Shown here piece after piece: positions 53,219 to 61,884 of a stretch of DNA of 64,000 bases; the stretch's first letter is position 1; every line of letters starts with the position of its first letter. The notes beneath the pieces are model-generated. The model ran no database searches. It had not been told where the DNA came from and saw only the letters and a list, made by a program, of their open reading frames with translations. The stretch lies in contig JBDWFY010000011.1 of assembly GCA_039976075.1 (NCBI GenBank), positions 248,001 to 312,000 on the forward strand, read 5' to 3'. Origin of the DNA: JBDWFY01 sp039976075. GTDB lineage: Bacteria; Pseudomonadota; Alphaproteobacteria; Rhizobiales; Stappiaceae. The translations under genes were made by a program, and so were the position numbers.

Positions 53219-53574
53219 ATGACCAGGATGCAGCGGAGCAGGAACGGGATTTGGTTTTTGAATACGAACTTGATGCGCCGGTGCACAAGGTTTGGCGGGC
53301 GATCAGCATTTCCGAATTTCGCAACAGGTGGCTGCCGACCAGCGACTTGGTTGATGAGGAGCCGGTTTCCTGTGAGCCGGGCGAAGAAGTCAGCTACAAA
53401 ATGAAGGACGATGAACCGCCCTTTCTTCTCAGCGAAGTCACGTTTCAGGTTCATCCCAACGACGATGGCGGTACCATACTTCGGATCATCCATAGGCTGA
53501 CTGACGAGAGAGTGGTGCAGGACCAGCGCCGGGCGGCAAACAACAACAGTCCATGCCTCATGCAGGCTGCCTGA
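53215..53574 (+). CDS. AHSA1/SRPBCC-domain protein
   Basis: This is a 119-residue protein with the pattern of the START-like SRPBCC fold (EYELDAPVHKVWRAISISEF and VHPNDDGGTILRIIHRL), which forms a hydrophobic ligand pocket. It lacks the long final helix of longer members. Its ATG overlaps the ArsR stop in the ATGA form. These two genes are almost always together; the SRPBCC partner probably modulates the repressor or a cognate ligand response. Confidence 0.85.
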   Translation: MNDQDAAEQERDLVFEYELDAPVHKVWRAISISEFRNRWLPTSDLVDEEPVSCEPGEEVSYKMKDDEPPFLLSEVTFQVHPNDDGGTILRIIHRLTDERVVQDQRRAANNNSPCLMQAA

Positions 53575-53653
53575 TACTCCTAACTATCTGATAATCCGGG
53601 CTGCCCGACGTACTGGACGATAAACAAAATTCTCACAAGATAGGAGTTCGCCC

Positions 53654-54283
53654 ATGCGCGAAGCGATGCAACTCGTCCCGATGGTGGTTGAACAATCGAA
53701 CAAGGGGGAACGATCCTTTGACATCTATTCCCGCCTGCTGCGTGACAGGATTATCTTTCTGAACGGCGAGGTGAACGACGCCGTGTCCGCTCTCATTTGC
53801 GCCCAGCTGCTCTTTCTGGAGGCTGAAAACCCGAATAAACCGATCCAATTCTACATCAACTCGCCCGGCGGTGTGGTGACCAGCGGCTTTGCGATGTATG
53901 ACACGATGCGATACATCCGGGCACCGGTGCATACGCTGTGCATGGGGACGGCGCGCTCGATGGGGTCGTTTTTGTTGATGGCGGGTGAACAGGGAGAGCG
54001 GGCTGCATTGGCCAACGCCAACATCCTTATCCACCAGCCCTCTGGCGGTTTTCAGGGGCAGGCATCGGACATGCTCATCCATGCCGAAGAAATCAAGCAG
54101 ACCAAACACCGCATGACGCGCCTCTATGCCGAACATTGCGGCAGGACGTATGACGAATTTGAACAAGCCATGGATCGCGACCGTTTCATGACAGCGGAGG
54201 AGGCATTGGAATGGGGGCTGATCGACCGCATCCTGGAGGAGCGTGACGTTGAGGACGCGCACGAAACGCCAAACGCTGCATAG
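53654..54283 (+). CDS. ClpP-family protease subunit (solo paralogue)
   Basis: This 209-residue serine protease has the ClpP triad with normal spacing: Ser102 in GTARSMGSFLL, His127 in ILIHQPSGG and Asp176 in MDRDRFM, 25 and 49 residues apart. It lacks a neighbouring clpX or clpA, so it may be an extra subunit that forms mixed rings with the main ClpP or works with another ATPase. No propeptide is obvious. Its ATG at 53654 is preceded by GATAGGAG. Confidence 0.9.
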   Translation: MREAMQLVPMVVEQSNKGERSFDIYSRLLRDRIIFLNGEVNDAVSALICAQLLFLEAENPNKPIQFYINSPGGVVTSGFAMYDTMRYIRAPVHTLCMGTARSMGSFLLMAGEQGERAALANANILIHQPSGGFQGQASDMLIHAEEIKQTKHRMTRLYAEHCGRTYDEFEQAMDRDRFMTAEEALEWGLIDRILEERDVEDAHETPNAA

Positions 54284-54418
54284 CCGCCGGTGATGCTTCT
54301 CTGGATATTGGCGCATCAGGATCAGTACGATACTCCCCATGCGACGACAATGATGGACGCGTACCGATGCCGCGCATGTCGGTTGCATCCCGCCTTTTAG
54401 TCGCTTGTTTACATGACC

Positions 54419-55402
54419 TTATTGCTGCTTTTCATCATTCAGAAACGATATGATCTGGCCCGCAATAGTGCGGTGTACCCGTTCTCGTGCTTCTGCTGAG
54501 CTGCCGCAGAGATCTGGGTTTCCACCGTCATTGGATAAAATAGCCGGGCCTGCCGCAGTACAGGTCGCAAATCCGTCGAACATGTTGGCGCCCGGTATGG
54601 CCGATTTGCCAAGGTTGGGACTGAGATCCTCCTGGCCGAGCTTATCTTCGTCCCCTAGTGAGACGATCAGGGTAGGCGTATTCACACTGGCCAGGCGGTC
54701 TGCGAAAACATCGACGTATTCCGGATCGATAGCAGCGACCGATGTGATGCGCGGATCCTGCCTAAGCATGGCAAGTTGTTGCTGGTCCACCGTATCCAGC
54801 GACACGTTTTGCGCTTTGTACCAGTCACAGTCGGGGCCAAGAGCGGTATTGCAGGATTGCAGGAAAGGGGCTGGTTCAAATGCGCCACCGGCCAGCGCCA
54901 GCGCGGCGGTTCCACCAAGGGCGAAACCCACGATGGAAACACGTGTCGGGTCGATGGACCCCGCCCAGTTCGAGTTGCTTAAAATCGTGTTCAGCGCCCG
55001 GGTCATGTCATTAGGTCGCTGCCAGATTTCGTTCACTGCTTCTTTTGCAGAGCCCGGACGTGGGCTGTTTACTTCAACCGCGATATAGCCGGCTTGCGCG
55101 AGTGCGCCGCTCAGCCATGCTCCGGAATCCGTCGCCGATCTCAATCCACCATGAGAAACAAGCGCCAACGGAAACCGCCCGTCGCCTATCGGCGCATCGC
55201 GCCCTGCCGATACGCCGAGGAAAACGGCATTGCCGCCGACTTTTTCCGCCGTTCCACCCTCTGCCGGGTACCAGATCGAGAGCGTCAACGGTCTACCATT
55301 ATCAGTAGCAGCGACGCCGAGTGAGGTCACGCCAACGGACTGATCTGCGAAGCACGGTGACGCGCAGGCGAAGAGCAGGGCGATACAGCAGGCAAATTTC
55401 AT
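54419..55402 (-). CDS. exported alpha/beta-hydrolase-fold protein lacking the nucleophilic serine
   Basis: This is a 327-residue protein with a signal peptide (residues 1-19, ending CFADQ). It follows the dienelactone-hydrolase/phospholipase-like layout: SIWYPAE, LALVSHGGLRS, and a nucleophile elbow that reads SIVGFALGGTAAL. The expected G-x-S-x-G is G-F-A-L-G, so the catalytic serine is replaced by alanine (GCC, a one-base change from TCC). The later acid and base positions are unclear. It may be an inactive binding protein or may use another residue. The ATG at 55402 with AAGGA upstream is chosen over a longer frame. Confidence 0.8.
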   Translation of the reverse strand: MKFACCIALLFACASPCFADQSVGVTSLGVAATDNGRPLTLSIWYPAEGGTAEKVGGNAVFLGVSAGRDAPIGDGRFPLALVSHGGLRSATDSGAWLSGALAQAGYIAVEVNSPRPGSAKEAVNEIWQRPNDMTRALNTILSNSNWAGSIDPTRVSIVGFALGGTAALALAGGAFEPAPFLQSCNTALGPDCDWYKAQNVSLDTVDQQQLAMLRQDPRITSVAAIDPEYVDVFADRLASVNTPTLIVSLGDEDKLGQEDLSPNLGKSAIPGANMFDGFATCTAAGPAILSNDGGNPDLCGSSAEARERVHRTIAGQIISFLNDEKQQ

Positions 55403-55576
55403 TGAGGGTCCTTCGGCGTATTTGACATCTGGAGAGGGTAAGATGAATCTATTCAACCAATAATACATTGTTATGGCGGGGTTTTCTGTGGCTTTTGGTC
55501 CCGGATCCGGGACCGCACAGGGTTGACCCAAAGAGGGAGAGGCGATGTGTAGGTGATTGTCGGGGCCGGTGCCGTC

Positions 55577-56296
55577 CTACGCTCTTAGAGCGTCTGCAAT
55601 TGATTTTGCCGGGTTTTGTTTGAGCGACAGGTCTAGTCCGGAATGTAAATCCACGATGTGGCTGCGCATAATTTCATCTGCTGCCTGTGGATCGCGCTCT
55701 GTAAAGGCTTTCATGAGCGCCTGATGCGAGTGGCTTTCGCATGTGGTATCCGCCCGTTTCCAATAAAGCGCAATGATCAGCGAGGAACGTTTGACAAGTG
55801 ATTGTACAAATTTCGTGAAAACATCGTGCGCTGCGACAGAGGCAATTTCCAGATGAAACTCGCCTGACAAGGCCAGGGCTTTACCTTTATCGCCTGACGC
55901 CATGGCGGCATGTTCGGCCCCTATGTGGGTGTTGAGTGTGGCTATGTCGCGTGCCTCGATCCGTTTGGCAGCCATCGCCGCAACACGCGGCTCGATCAGA
56001 GCGCGTGCTTCAAACACCTCATGGGCTTCACCGATGGACGGGCTGGCAATGAACGCACCGCGATTTTTCTCGATTGTAACCAGATCGGAGTGCGCCAGTG
56101 CTTGTAAAGCCGAGCGAACGATTGTTCGGCTCACGCCATAGACTTCGCCGACTTCGTCTTCTGAAAGTTTCGTGCCGGGCGCGAGGCGGTGCTCCAAGAT
56201 CGCCTGTTGCAGGCCCGCTACTATTCTGCTCGCCATCGATGGAACCCAGCCTTTCAATCTGTGAAAGAGGATATAATTGAGGTGCGTACATTGCAA
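55577..56296 (-). CDS. GntR-family regulator, FCD subgroup
   Basis: This protein of up to 239 residues has a winged-helix N-terminal domain (LSEDEVGEVYGVSRTIVRSALQ) and a helical C-terminal FCD effector domain (EVFEARALIEPRVA, EFHLEIA). It probably represses the divergent ABC uptake operon and releases on binding an acidic or amino-acid-like ligand. The longest start at 56296 is shown; an internal ATG at 56236 (MASRIVAGL) would still keep the domain complete. Confidence 0.88.
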   Translation of the reverse strand: MQCTHLNYILFHRLKGWVPSMASRIVAGLQQAILEHRLAPGTKLSEDEVGEVYGVSRTIVRSALQALAHSDLVTIEKNRGAFIASPSIGEAHEVFEARALIEPRVAAMAAKRIEARDIATLNTHIGAEHAAMASGDKGKALALSGEFHLEIASVAAHDVFTKFVQSLVKRSSLIIALYWKRADTTCESHSHQALMKAFTERDPQAADEIMRSHIVDLHSGLDLSLKQNPAKSIADALRA

Positions 56297-56302
56297 CGTT
56301 AG

Positions 56303-56335
56303 ATCGTATACAATAATTAATCAAATCGTATTCAA
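56303..56335. promoter_or_regulatory. paired GntR-type operators
   Basis: Two direct repeats, ATCGTATACAA (56303-56313) and ATCGTATTCAA (56325-56335), are 10 of 11 identical with centres 22 bases apart (two helical turns). The first contains the GTATAC palindrome. They lie in the 167-base gap between the divergent GntR gene and the ABC operon, where FCD-type GntR sites of the form TTGTATACxA are usual. Confidence 0.6.
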
Positions 56336-56463
56336 AATGATTATTTTTTCAGCATTTCTGTTACACCCTTCTTTGTAATTCGTAATTAGTTTAATTAAAT
56401 CAATTAGTTAAAAAATGGCATGCGACTTGCTCAGAGACGTTGGAATTCTCGGGGAAGGGCAGC

Positions 56464-57456
56464 ATGGACGCAAAATCCGGACTGGAACTCATATCGCTCA
56501 CCAAAAAATACGGTGAAACAACGGCCGTGGCTGATGTCTCCATGAAGATCCCCCAAGGATCTTATGCGTGCCTGCTGGGGCCATCGGGTTGCGGTAAATC
56601 CTCGACACTCAGAATGATTGCGGGACATGAGGCTGTCACTCAGGGCGATATCATTCTGGGTGGTAAGAATGTCACCGATCTGGCGCCGGCCCATCGCGGC
56701 ACAGCCATGATGTTTCAAAACTACGCGCTGTTTCCCCATCTCCGTGTCCTGAACAATGTGGCCTTCAGCCTGAAGATGAAGGGGATCGACAAATCGACGC
56801 GGACCTATCGGGCCGGCGAAGCTCTTGCCCTGGTCGATATGACCCGTTTTGGAGACAGGTTGCCCGCGCAACTTTCCGGTGGTCAGCAGCAGCGTGTCGC
56901 TCTTGCCCGGGCTCTGATCACCGATCCCTCCATTCTTCTTCTGGATGAGCCGCTTTCTGCGCTCGATCCGTTTCTTCGATTACGCATGCGCACCGAGCTG
57001 AAGCGCCTGCAGCGTGAACTGGGGATCTCATTCATTCATGTGACGCACAGCCAGGACGAAGCGCTCGCGTTGGCAGATCTGGTGATCGTGATGAATGAAG
57101 GGAAGATCGAACAGGCCGGATCCGCCTTTGAAGTGTTCAACCAGCCACGCACCGAATTTGTTGCCCGCTTCATGGGTGGCCACAATGTCATTCGGCAAGG
57201 GGATGCCAGCATCGCCGTGCGTGCGGACAAGATTGCGGTCGGTACCGCACAAGCTGATGAGGCAGCAGCCGTTCAGGCCACCGTTCGCGCCATTGAATAT
57301 CTGGGCACAAGTTACGCCATCGCGCTGGAAGATCCATCGGGCGCTGAATTCAGCGTGAGCATGGCCGACGACACTTTTTTCGAAAAACCCGTCGAACTGG
57401 GCGAAGCGGTTTCACTGCTTTGGAAGCCTGCCGACGCACACCGTCTGACCATCTGA
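56464..57456 (+). CDS. ABC transporter ATP-binding protein (PotA-like)
   Basis: This is a 330-residue ATPase with P-loop GPSGCGKSST, Q-loop FQNYALFP, signature LSGGQQQRVAL and Walker B LLLDEPLSALD. The last 80 residues form a TOBE-type regulatory domain, as in PotA and other polyamine or opine ABC importers. The ATG at 56464 has GGGGAAGGGC upstream. It is the first of a five-gene operon with a Tat-type binding protein, two permeases and a racemase. Confidence 0.93.
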   Translation: MDAKSGLELISLTKKYGETTAVADVSMKIPQGSYACLLGPSGCGKSSTLRMIAGHEAVTQGDIILGGKNVTDLAPAHRGTAMMFQNYALFPHLRVLNNVAFSLKMKGIDKSTRTYRAGEALALVDMTRFGDRLPAQLSGGQQQRVALARALITDPSILLLDEPLSALDPFLRLRMRTELKRLQRELGISFIHVTHSQDEALALADLVIVMNEGKIEQAGSAFEVFNQPRTEFVARFMGGHNVIRQGDASIAVRADKIAVGTAQADEAAAVQATVRAIEYLGTSYAIALEDPSGAEFSVSMADDTFFEKPVELGEAVSLLWKPADAHRLTI

Positions 57457-57484
57457 GAAGCGAACCACGACAGGAGAGTAGAGG

Positions 57485-58777
57485 ATGACTAAGAAAATGA
57501 AGTCGACATCCATCAGTAGAAGATCATTACTCAAAGGAACCGCCGCAACCGCAGGCGTGGCCCTGGGTTCAGGCGCCGTAACCGGCTTCCCGACGATCTG
57601 GGCGCAGAATATCAAGGACGTGACGCTCCGCCAGTTTGGCACGGGTGTTTCGAACCTCAATGACGTTGCAACGAAAGTGAAGGAAGATCTCGGTTTCACG
57701 CTTGAAATGACCGCGCTCGACTCTGACAGCGTGACCCAGCGCGCTGCCACACAGCCCAAGAGTTTCGACATTGCCGACATCGAATACTGGATCTGCAAGA
57801 AGGTCTGGCCGACCGGCAACCTTCAGGCGATGGATACTTCCAAGATCAATCACTATGACAAGATTGCCGGTATTTTTCGGTCCGGCAAACTGACGCCCGA
57901 CAGCGTCATCGCGCAAGGGACCGCGCCTCATTCGGTCGGCTTCGTTGAAGGACCCGGCGGGACGGATTTCGTCGATAATGAATCCGGCTGGATGACGCTC
58001 ATTCCGACCATTTACAACGCCGACACCCTGGGCATCCGCCCTGATCTCATCAAGCGCCCGATTGATACATGGGCAGAATTGCTCAACCCGGAATTCAAGG
58101 GCAAAGCCTCCATTCTCGATATCTCGTCCATCGGCATCATGGACATGGCGATGGTGTGCGAAGCCATGGGCGAAGTTCAATATGCTGATAAAGGCAATAT
58201 GACCAAGGAAGAGATCGATAAAACCATCGGTATCTTCATGGAAGCGAAGAAAAACGGCCAGTTCCGCGCCTTCTGGAAATCATTCGATGAAAGCGTGAAC
58301 CTGATGGCATCGGGGGAAGTGGTCATTCAGTCGATGTGGTCACCGGCCATCACGGCCGTACGTGCCAAGGGCATTGATTGCGTCTATCAGCCGCTGAAAG
58401 AGGGCTACCGGTCCTGGGGTGGGGGGCTTGGTCTATCGGCGAATCTTACCGGTCTCGAGCTTGAGGCCGCTTATGAATACATCAACTGGTACCTGTCCGG
58501 CTGGGTCGGCGGTTACTTGATGCGCCAGGGCTATTACTCGGCGGTTCCTGAAACATCCAAGGAGTTCATGAGCGAAGACGAATGGGGCTACTGGTACGAA
58601 GGCAAAGAGGCTGCGGGCGACATTGTCAGCCCGACCGGCGACAAACTTGCCGGGGCAGGGGACGTTCGCGATGGCGGCTCCTACATCGATCGGATGGGCA
58701 AGGTTGCCTGCTGGAACGCAGTCATGGATGAGAACCAGCACATGGTTCGCAAATGGAATGAGTTCATCGCGGCTTAG
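57485..58777 (+). CDS. Tat-exported ABC transporter substrate-binding protein (PotD-like)
   Basis: This is a 430-residue protein with a twin-arginine signal (SRRSLLKGTAA, residues 11-21) and an alpha/beta binding-protein fold in the PotD/ABC group (PTIYNADTLGIRPDLI, SANLTGLELEAAYEYINWYLSG). GGAG is present about seven bases before the ATG. The substrate is unknown. Secretion by Tat suggests folding in the cytoplasm, which is uncommon for PotD proteins. It is the second gene of the operon. Confidence 0.9.
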   Translation: MTKKMKSTSISRRSLLKGTAATAGVALGSGAVTGFPTIWAQNIKDVTLRQFGTGVSNLNDVATKVKEDLGFTLEMTALDSDSVTQRAATQPKSFDIADIEYWICKKVWPTGNLQAMDTSKINHYDKIAGIFRSGKLTPDSVIAQGTAPHSVGFVEGPGGTDFVDNESGWMTLIPTIYNADTLGIRPDLIKRPIDTWAELLNPEFKGKASILDISSIGIMDMAMVCEAMGEVQYADKGNMTKEEIDKTIGIFMEAKKNGQFRAFWKSFDESVNLMASGEVVIQSMWSPAITAVRAKGIDCVYQPLKEGYRSWGGGLGLSANLTGLELEAAYEYINWYLSGWVGGYLMRQGYYSAVPETSKEFMSEDEWGYWYEGKEAAGDIVSPTGDKLAGAGDVRDGGSYIDRMGKVACWNAVMDENQHMVRKWNEFIAA

Positions 58778-58923
58778 AGCAATTTTAGCGATTTTTGAAT
58801 CGCGAAAAATGCTCCAGGCCTTTGTTTAGTCGCGTATCCCCATCGGAAAAGTCAGTCAACTTTTCCGGGATGCGCGAAGTCGCTAGCTCCTTTCCTGCCT
58901 CGCATCTGGTTCGGATGCGAGGC
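58777..58923 (+). repeat. intercistronic element of three successive hairpins (RIME-like)
   Basis: Three stem-loops lie in the 158 bases between binding-protein and permease genes. The first spans 58777-58814 with 17-base arms matching at 15 positions. The second, 58844-58867, has a perfect 9-bp stem (CGGAAAAGT / ACTTTTCCG). The third, 58897-58923, has a perfect 10-bp stem (GCCTCGCATC / GATGCGAGGC). The order and the sequence GCTCCAGGCCTTTGTTTAGTCGCG recall intergenic palindromic repeats of Rhizobiales. It may stabilise the upstream mRNA, giving more binding protein than permease. Confidence 0.6.
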
Positions 58924-58935
58924 ACCTCTTGCCAT

Positions 58936-59811
58936 ATGGATCTATCGTTGATCAATCCGCTGAAAAAAAACGATCTGGTTGGCTGGCTTCTAGCATCGCC
59001 GCTTGTGGTTGTGCTGACCCTGTTTTTGCTCTTGCCGATCTTCACAATCGTTATTGTTAGTTTTTGGGGTTCGACAGAGTTTTCGATCTATCCGGCATTT
59101 GAGTTTGAGAACTATCAGTATCTGTTTGAGTCCCCCGTTACCTATTCGGTCTTTCTCAACACCTTCATGTACACGGCAATCACCTGGTTTTTCTGCCTGA
59201 TCATCGGCTTTACCGTGGCCTACTTTCTGGCCTTTCATGTGCGAAGCCTGACGTGGCAGATTGCGCTATTTTTGCTGTGCACCATTCCTTTCTGGACGTC
59301 CAACATCATTCGAATGATTTCGTGGGTGCCGTTTCTTGGGCGTAACGGGATCGCCAACCAGTCGCTGCTTTCACTAGGGATCATTGATCAGCCGCTGGAA
59401 TGGCTGCTGTTTTCCGACTTTGCGGTGATACTGGCATTCGTCCACCTGTACGCCCTGTTCATGGTGGTGCCGATCTTCAACACCATGATGCGCATCGACA
59501 AATCGCTGCTGGAAGCGGCACGCGATGCCGGCGCATCCGGCTTTCAAACCCTGACCAACGTCATCATTCCCCTGACCAAGCCCGGCATCATGATCGGCTC
59601 GATCTTCGTGGTGACACTCGTCATGGGTGACTTCATAACGGTGCGCTTCATGAGCGGTTCGCAGTCTGCCAACGTCGGACGCCTGATCTCCAACGATGTG
59701 GGGCTGCTGCGCTATCCCTCTGCTGCGGCAACCTCAGTGGTTCTGCTGATAACGGTTCTGATTATCATCGGCATCATGCTGCGCTTCGTCAATATTCGGA
59801 AGGAGCTGTAA
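58936..59811 (+). CDS. ABC transporter permease (PotB-like)
   Basis: This 291-residue membrane protein has about six helices and the permease EAA-like loop LEAARDAGASGFQTLTNVIIPLTKPG. It is of the PotB type. The ATG at 58936 is preferred since the frame upstream runs into the hairpin element. The ribosome site is weak, consistent with translation dependent on readthrough from the hairpins. It forms the membrane channel with the next gene. Confidence 0.85.
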   Translation: MDLSLINPLKKNDLVGWLLASPLVVVLTLFLLLPIFTIVIVSFWGSTEFSIYPAFEFENYQYLFESPVTYSVFLNTFMYTAITWFFCLIIGFTVAYFLAFHVRSLTWQIALFLLCTIPFWTSNIIRMISWVPFLGRNGIANQSLLSLGIIDQPLEWLLFSDFAVILAFVHLYALFMVVPIFNTMMRIDKSLLEAARDAGASGFQTLTNVIIPLTKPGIMIGSIFVVTLVMGDFITVRFMSGSQSANVGRLISNDVGLLRYPSAAATSVVLLITVLIIIGIMLRFVNIRKEL

Positions 59812-59812
59812 A

Positions 59813-60655
59813 ATGGGCGAGGGGCGCAGCCGGTCATTCTACATTCTGACGGGCTTATTCGGCTTGTTCATTCTGTTCCTTTACGGGCCGACACTGACAA
59901 TCGCCATTCTGTCGTTTCAGGGGCCCAAAGGCGGCCTTACATTTCCGATGAACGGCGTGTCGCTGCACTGGTTTTACGATCTGTTCGAGCAGCAGGCGGT
60001 GGGCGATATTTGGGGCTCGTTCAGTCGCTCCTTCGCGCTTGGCCTGATGGTCATGGTGACGACGATGGTGGTGTCGGTGATGGGCGGGCTGGCCTTCCGC
60101 AAGCGCTTCATCGGATCCGGTATCCTGTTTCATCTCGTCATCACCAGCCTGATTATTCCCTCGATCCTGATATCGCTCGGTGTGGGTCTGATTTTCAATC
60201 AGCTCGGGCTCGATGTGCACTGGAGCACATCAGGCTTCGGCGCGCAGCTGACATGGACGCTGCCGTTTGGGTTGCTGATCATGTTTGCTGTCTTCAATCG
60301 CTTTGACAAATCCTACGAAGAGGCAGCCCGGGACCTTGGCGCAACATCGTGGCAAACGATCTCCCATGTGGTCCTGCCGATCATTGCACCAAGCCTGATC
60401 GGCGTGGCGCTGTTCGGCTTCACCCTGTCCTACGATGAGTTTGCTCGGACGCTGTTGACCGCAGGCTCCTACAACACGTTGCCGCTTGAGATATTCGGCA
60501 TGACGACAAATGTCACCTCGCCGGTGCTCTATGCGCTGGGGACGCTGACGACCCTGTTCTCGTTGATCATGATCGGGATTTTCATTGTGATCGCGCAGAT
60601 ATTGCGTCGTAGACAGGCGTCAAAGGGCTCAAGTGCCGGCCTGGGCATGGTGTAG
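59813..60655 (+). CDS. ABC transporter permease (PotC-like)
   Basis: This is a 280-residue membrane protein with six helices and the loop EEAARDLGATSWQTISHVVLP, which contacts the ATPase. The ATG at 59813 lies one base after the PotB-like stop, with AGGAG seven bases upstream. It is the second permease of the importer. Confidence 0.9.
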   Translation: MGEGRSRSFYILTGLFGLFILFLYGPTLTIAILSFQGPKGGLTFPMNGVSLHWFYDLFEQQAVGDIWGSFSRSFALGLMVMVTTMVVSVMGGLAFRKRFIGSGILFHLVITSLIIPSILISLGVGLIFNQLGLDVHWSTSGFGAQLTWTLPFGLLIMFAVFNRFDKSYEEAARDLGATSWQTISHVVLPIIAPSLIGVALFGFTLSYDEFARTLLTAGSYNTLPLEIFGMTTNVTSPVLYALGTLTTLFSLIMIGIFIVIAQILRRRQASKGSSAGLGMV

Positions 60656-60658
60656 TCG

Positions 60659-61318
60659 ATGCCTGCCAATATTCTGATAATCAATCCAAACAGCACCGCC
60701 TCCATGACTGCTGAAATCGGTGAAGCCGCTAGGTCTTTTGCCCTCAGTGATACAACTATTGTTGCGGTCAATCCTGCAGATGGTCCCCCAAGCATCCAGG
60801 GAGCGGAAGATGGCCAAGCCTGTCTGCCGGGTCTGTTTGCAACGTTTGACGAAGCGGTGGGCTGCGCATCTTATGATGCTGTTATTATTGCCTGTTTCGA
60901 TGATACAGGGTTAGAAAAACTGAAAGCGCGGTCAGACGTGCCGGTTCTGGGCATTGGTGAAGCGGCCTTTCACGCAGCACTGATACTAGGCAACACATTT
61001 TCAACCGTGACCACGCTGTCCGTTTCCATTCCGGTCATTGAGGCCAACATCGATCGTTACGGTTTTGCAGAACGCAGTATGTGCGTTCGGGCCTCCGAGG
61101 TGCCAGTGCTTGAGATCGGCTCCCATACGGAAGATGCCATCCGCAAGGAGGTTCAGTGCGCAATTGAAGAAGACAACTGCGACAGCGTTGTCCTTGGCTG
61201 CGCCGGCATGGCAACCCTTGCAAGCGCAATGAGTGCCGATTTTGGCGTTCCGGTGATCGACGGCGTCTCTGCTGCCGTTGGGTTTTGTGAAACGTTGAAC
61301 AGGTTGCGCGGGGTCTAG
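60659..61318 (+). CDS. Asp/Glu/hydantoin racemase family protein
   Basis: This is a 219-residue enzyme with the two conserved catalytic cysteines of the family, Cys79 in IIACFDD and Cys181 in VLGCAGM. The N-terminus ILIINPNSTASMTAEI is typical of the hydantoin-racemase subgroup. It inverts the stereochemistry at an alpha-carbon without a cofactor. It begins three bases after the second permease, so the importer likely brings in a substrate with a racemisable centre, such as a hydantoin or an amino-acid derivative. Confidence 0.85.
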   Translation: MPANILIINPNSTASMTAEIGEAARSFALSDTTIVAVNPADGPPSIQGAEDGQACLPGLFATFDEAVGCASYDAVIIACFDDTGLEKLKARSDVPVLGIGEAAFHAALILGNTFSTVTTLSVSIPVIEANIDRYGFAERSMCVRASEVPVLEIGSHTEDAIRKEVQCAIEEDNCDSVVLGCAGMATLASAMSADFGVPVIDGVSAAVGFCETLNRLRGV

Positions 61319-61490
61319 GAAACACGCTGTTCATCTCTCAGGAGGGTTGGCGATTTTGGGGAACGGATGTTGCAGGTGTTTACCTTGAGCCATCTTCAGT
61401 GGGTTTAAAGGAGACGTTGTGCTTTCAGTGTTCTGAATTTTCGTGGTGGGTGTATATTGCTGGCGTAAATAATTACAGATGGAAGTGCGA

Positions 61491-61793
61491 ATGCGTCCCC
61501 TTTTGTTGATCGCAGCCCTGCTTATCTCAAACGCAGTCCTTGCAGCTGAACAACGGTGGTGCGGGGATGGTCTTCCCTTTAGTTTCCTGAAGGATGGCCA
61601 AAACATACTCATTGTACGGCCGAGCCAGATTGCAACGTGCAAACCATCAGGCGGCAACAACTATGTTTGCGCTGAAGAGTTGAGCGGAGCGAGTGCCGAA
61701 CGGTTCGAGGTCACAGCTGAAGTTACGAGCAACGGTAATCTGTCATTTGGAAACAAAGGACAGCAACCCACCTTGTACACCCCTTGCCAATAG
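61491..61793 (+). CDS. small exported protein of unknown function
   Basis: This is a 100-residue protein with a signal peptide (MRPLLLIAALLISNAVLAAE). Four cysteines in the mature part (WCGDG, ATCKPSG, YVCAEEL and TPCQ) could form two disulfides. The ATG at 61491 has GGAAG upstream and is preferred to the ATG at 61479. Family not recognised. It is followed by a stem-loop. Confidence 0.65.
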   Translation: MRPLLLIAALLISNAVLAAEQRWCGDGLPFSFLKDGQNILIVRPSQIATCKPSGGNNYVCAEELSGASAERFEVTAEVTSNGNLSFGNKGQQPTLYTPCQ

Positions 61794-61796
61794 AAA

Positions 61797-61819
61797 CCCC
61801 GCCTGAATTGCCGGCGGGG
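61797..61819 (+). terminator. stem-loop after the small exported protein
   Basis: CCCCGCC (61797-61803) pairs with GGCGGGG (61813-61819) around a 9-base loop, starting four bases after the stop codon. The following sequence is not a clean T run, so factor-dependent or partial termination is possible. Confidence 0.5.
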
Positions 61820-61884
61820 ACTCTGTAATCGGGATGGGGCTGAAGCGAGCTTGATTCCTCTGACGCCAATAAATTACCTGACAC

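Noticed and set aside
53633..54388. 251-codon minus-strand frame opposite clpP
   Set aside because: It is antisense to an intact ClpP with a complete triad; it has no ribosome site or domain.
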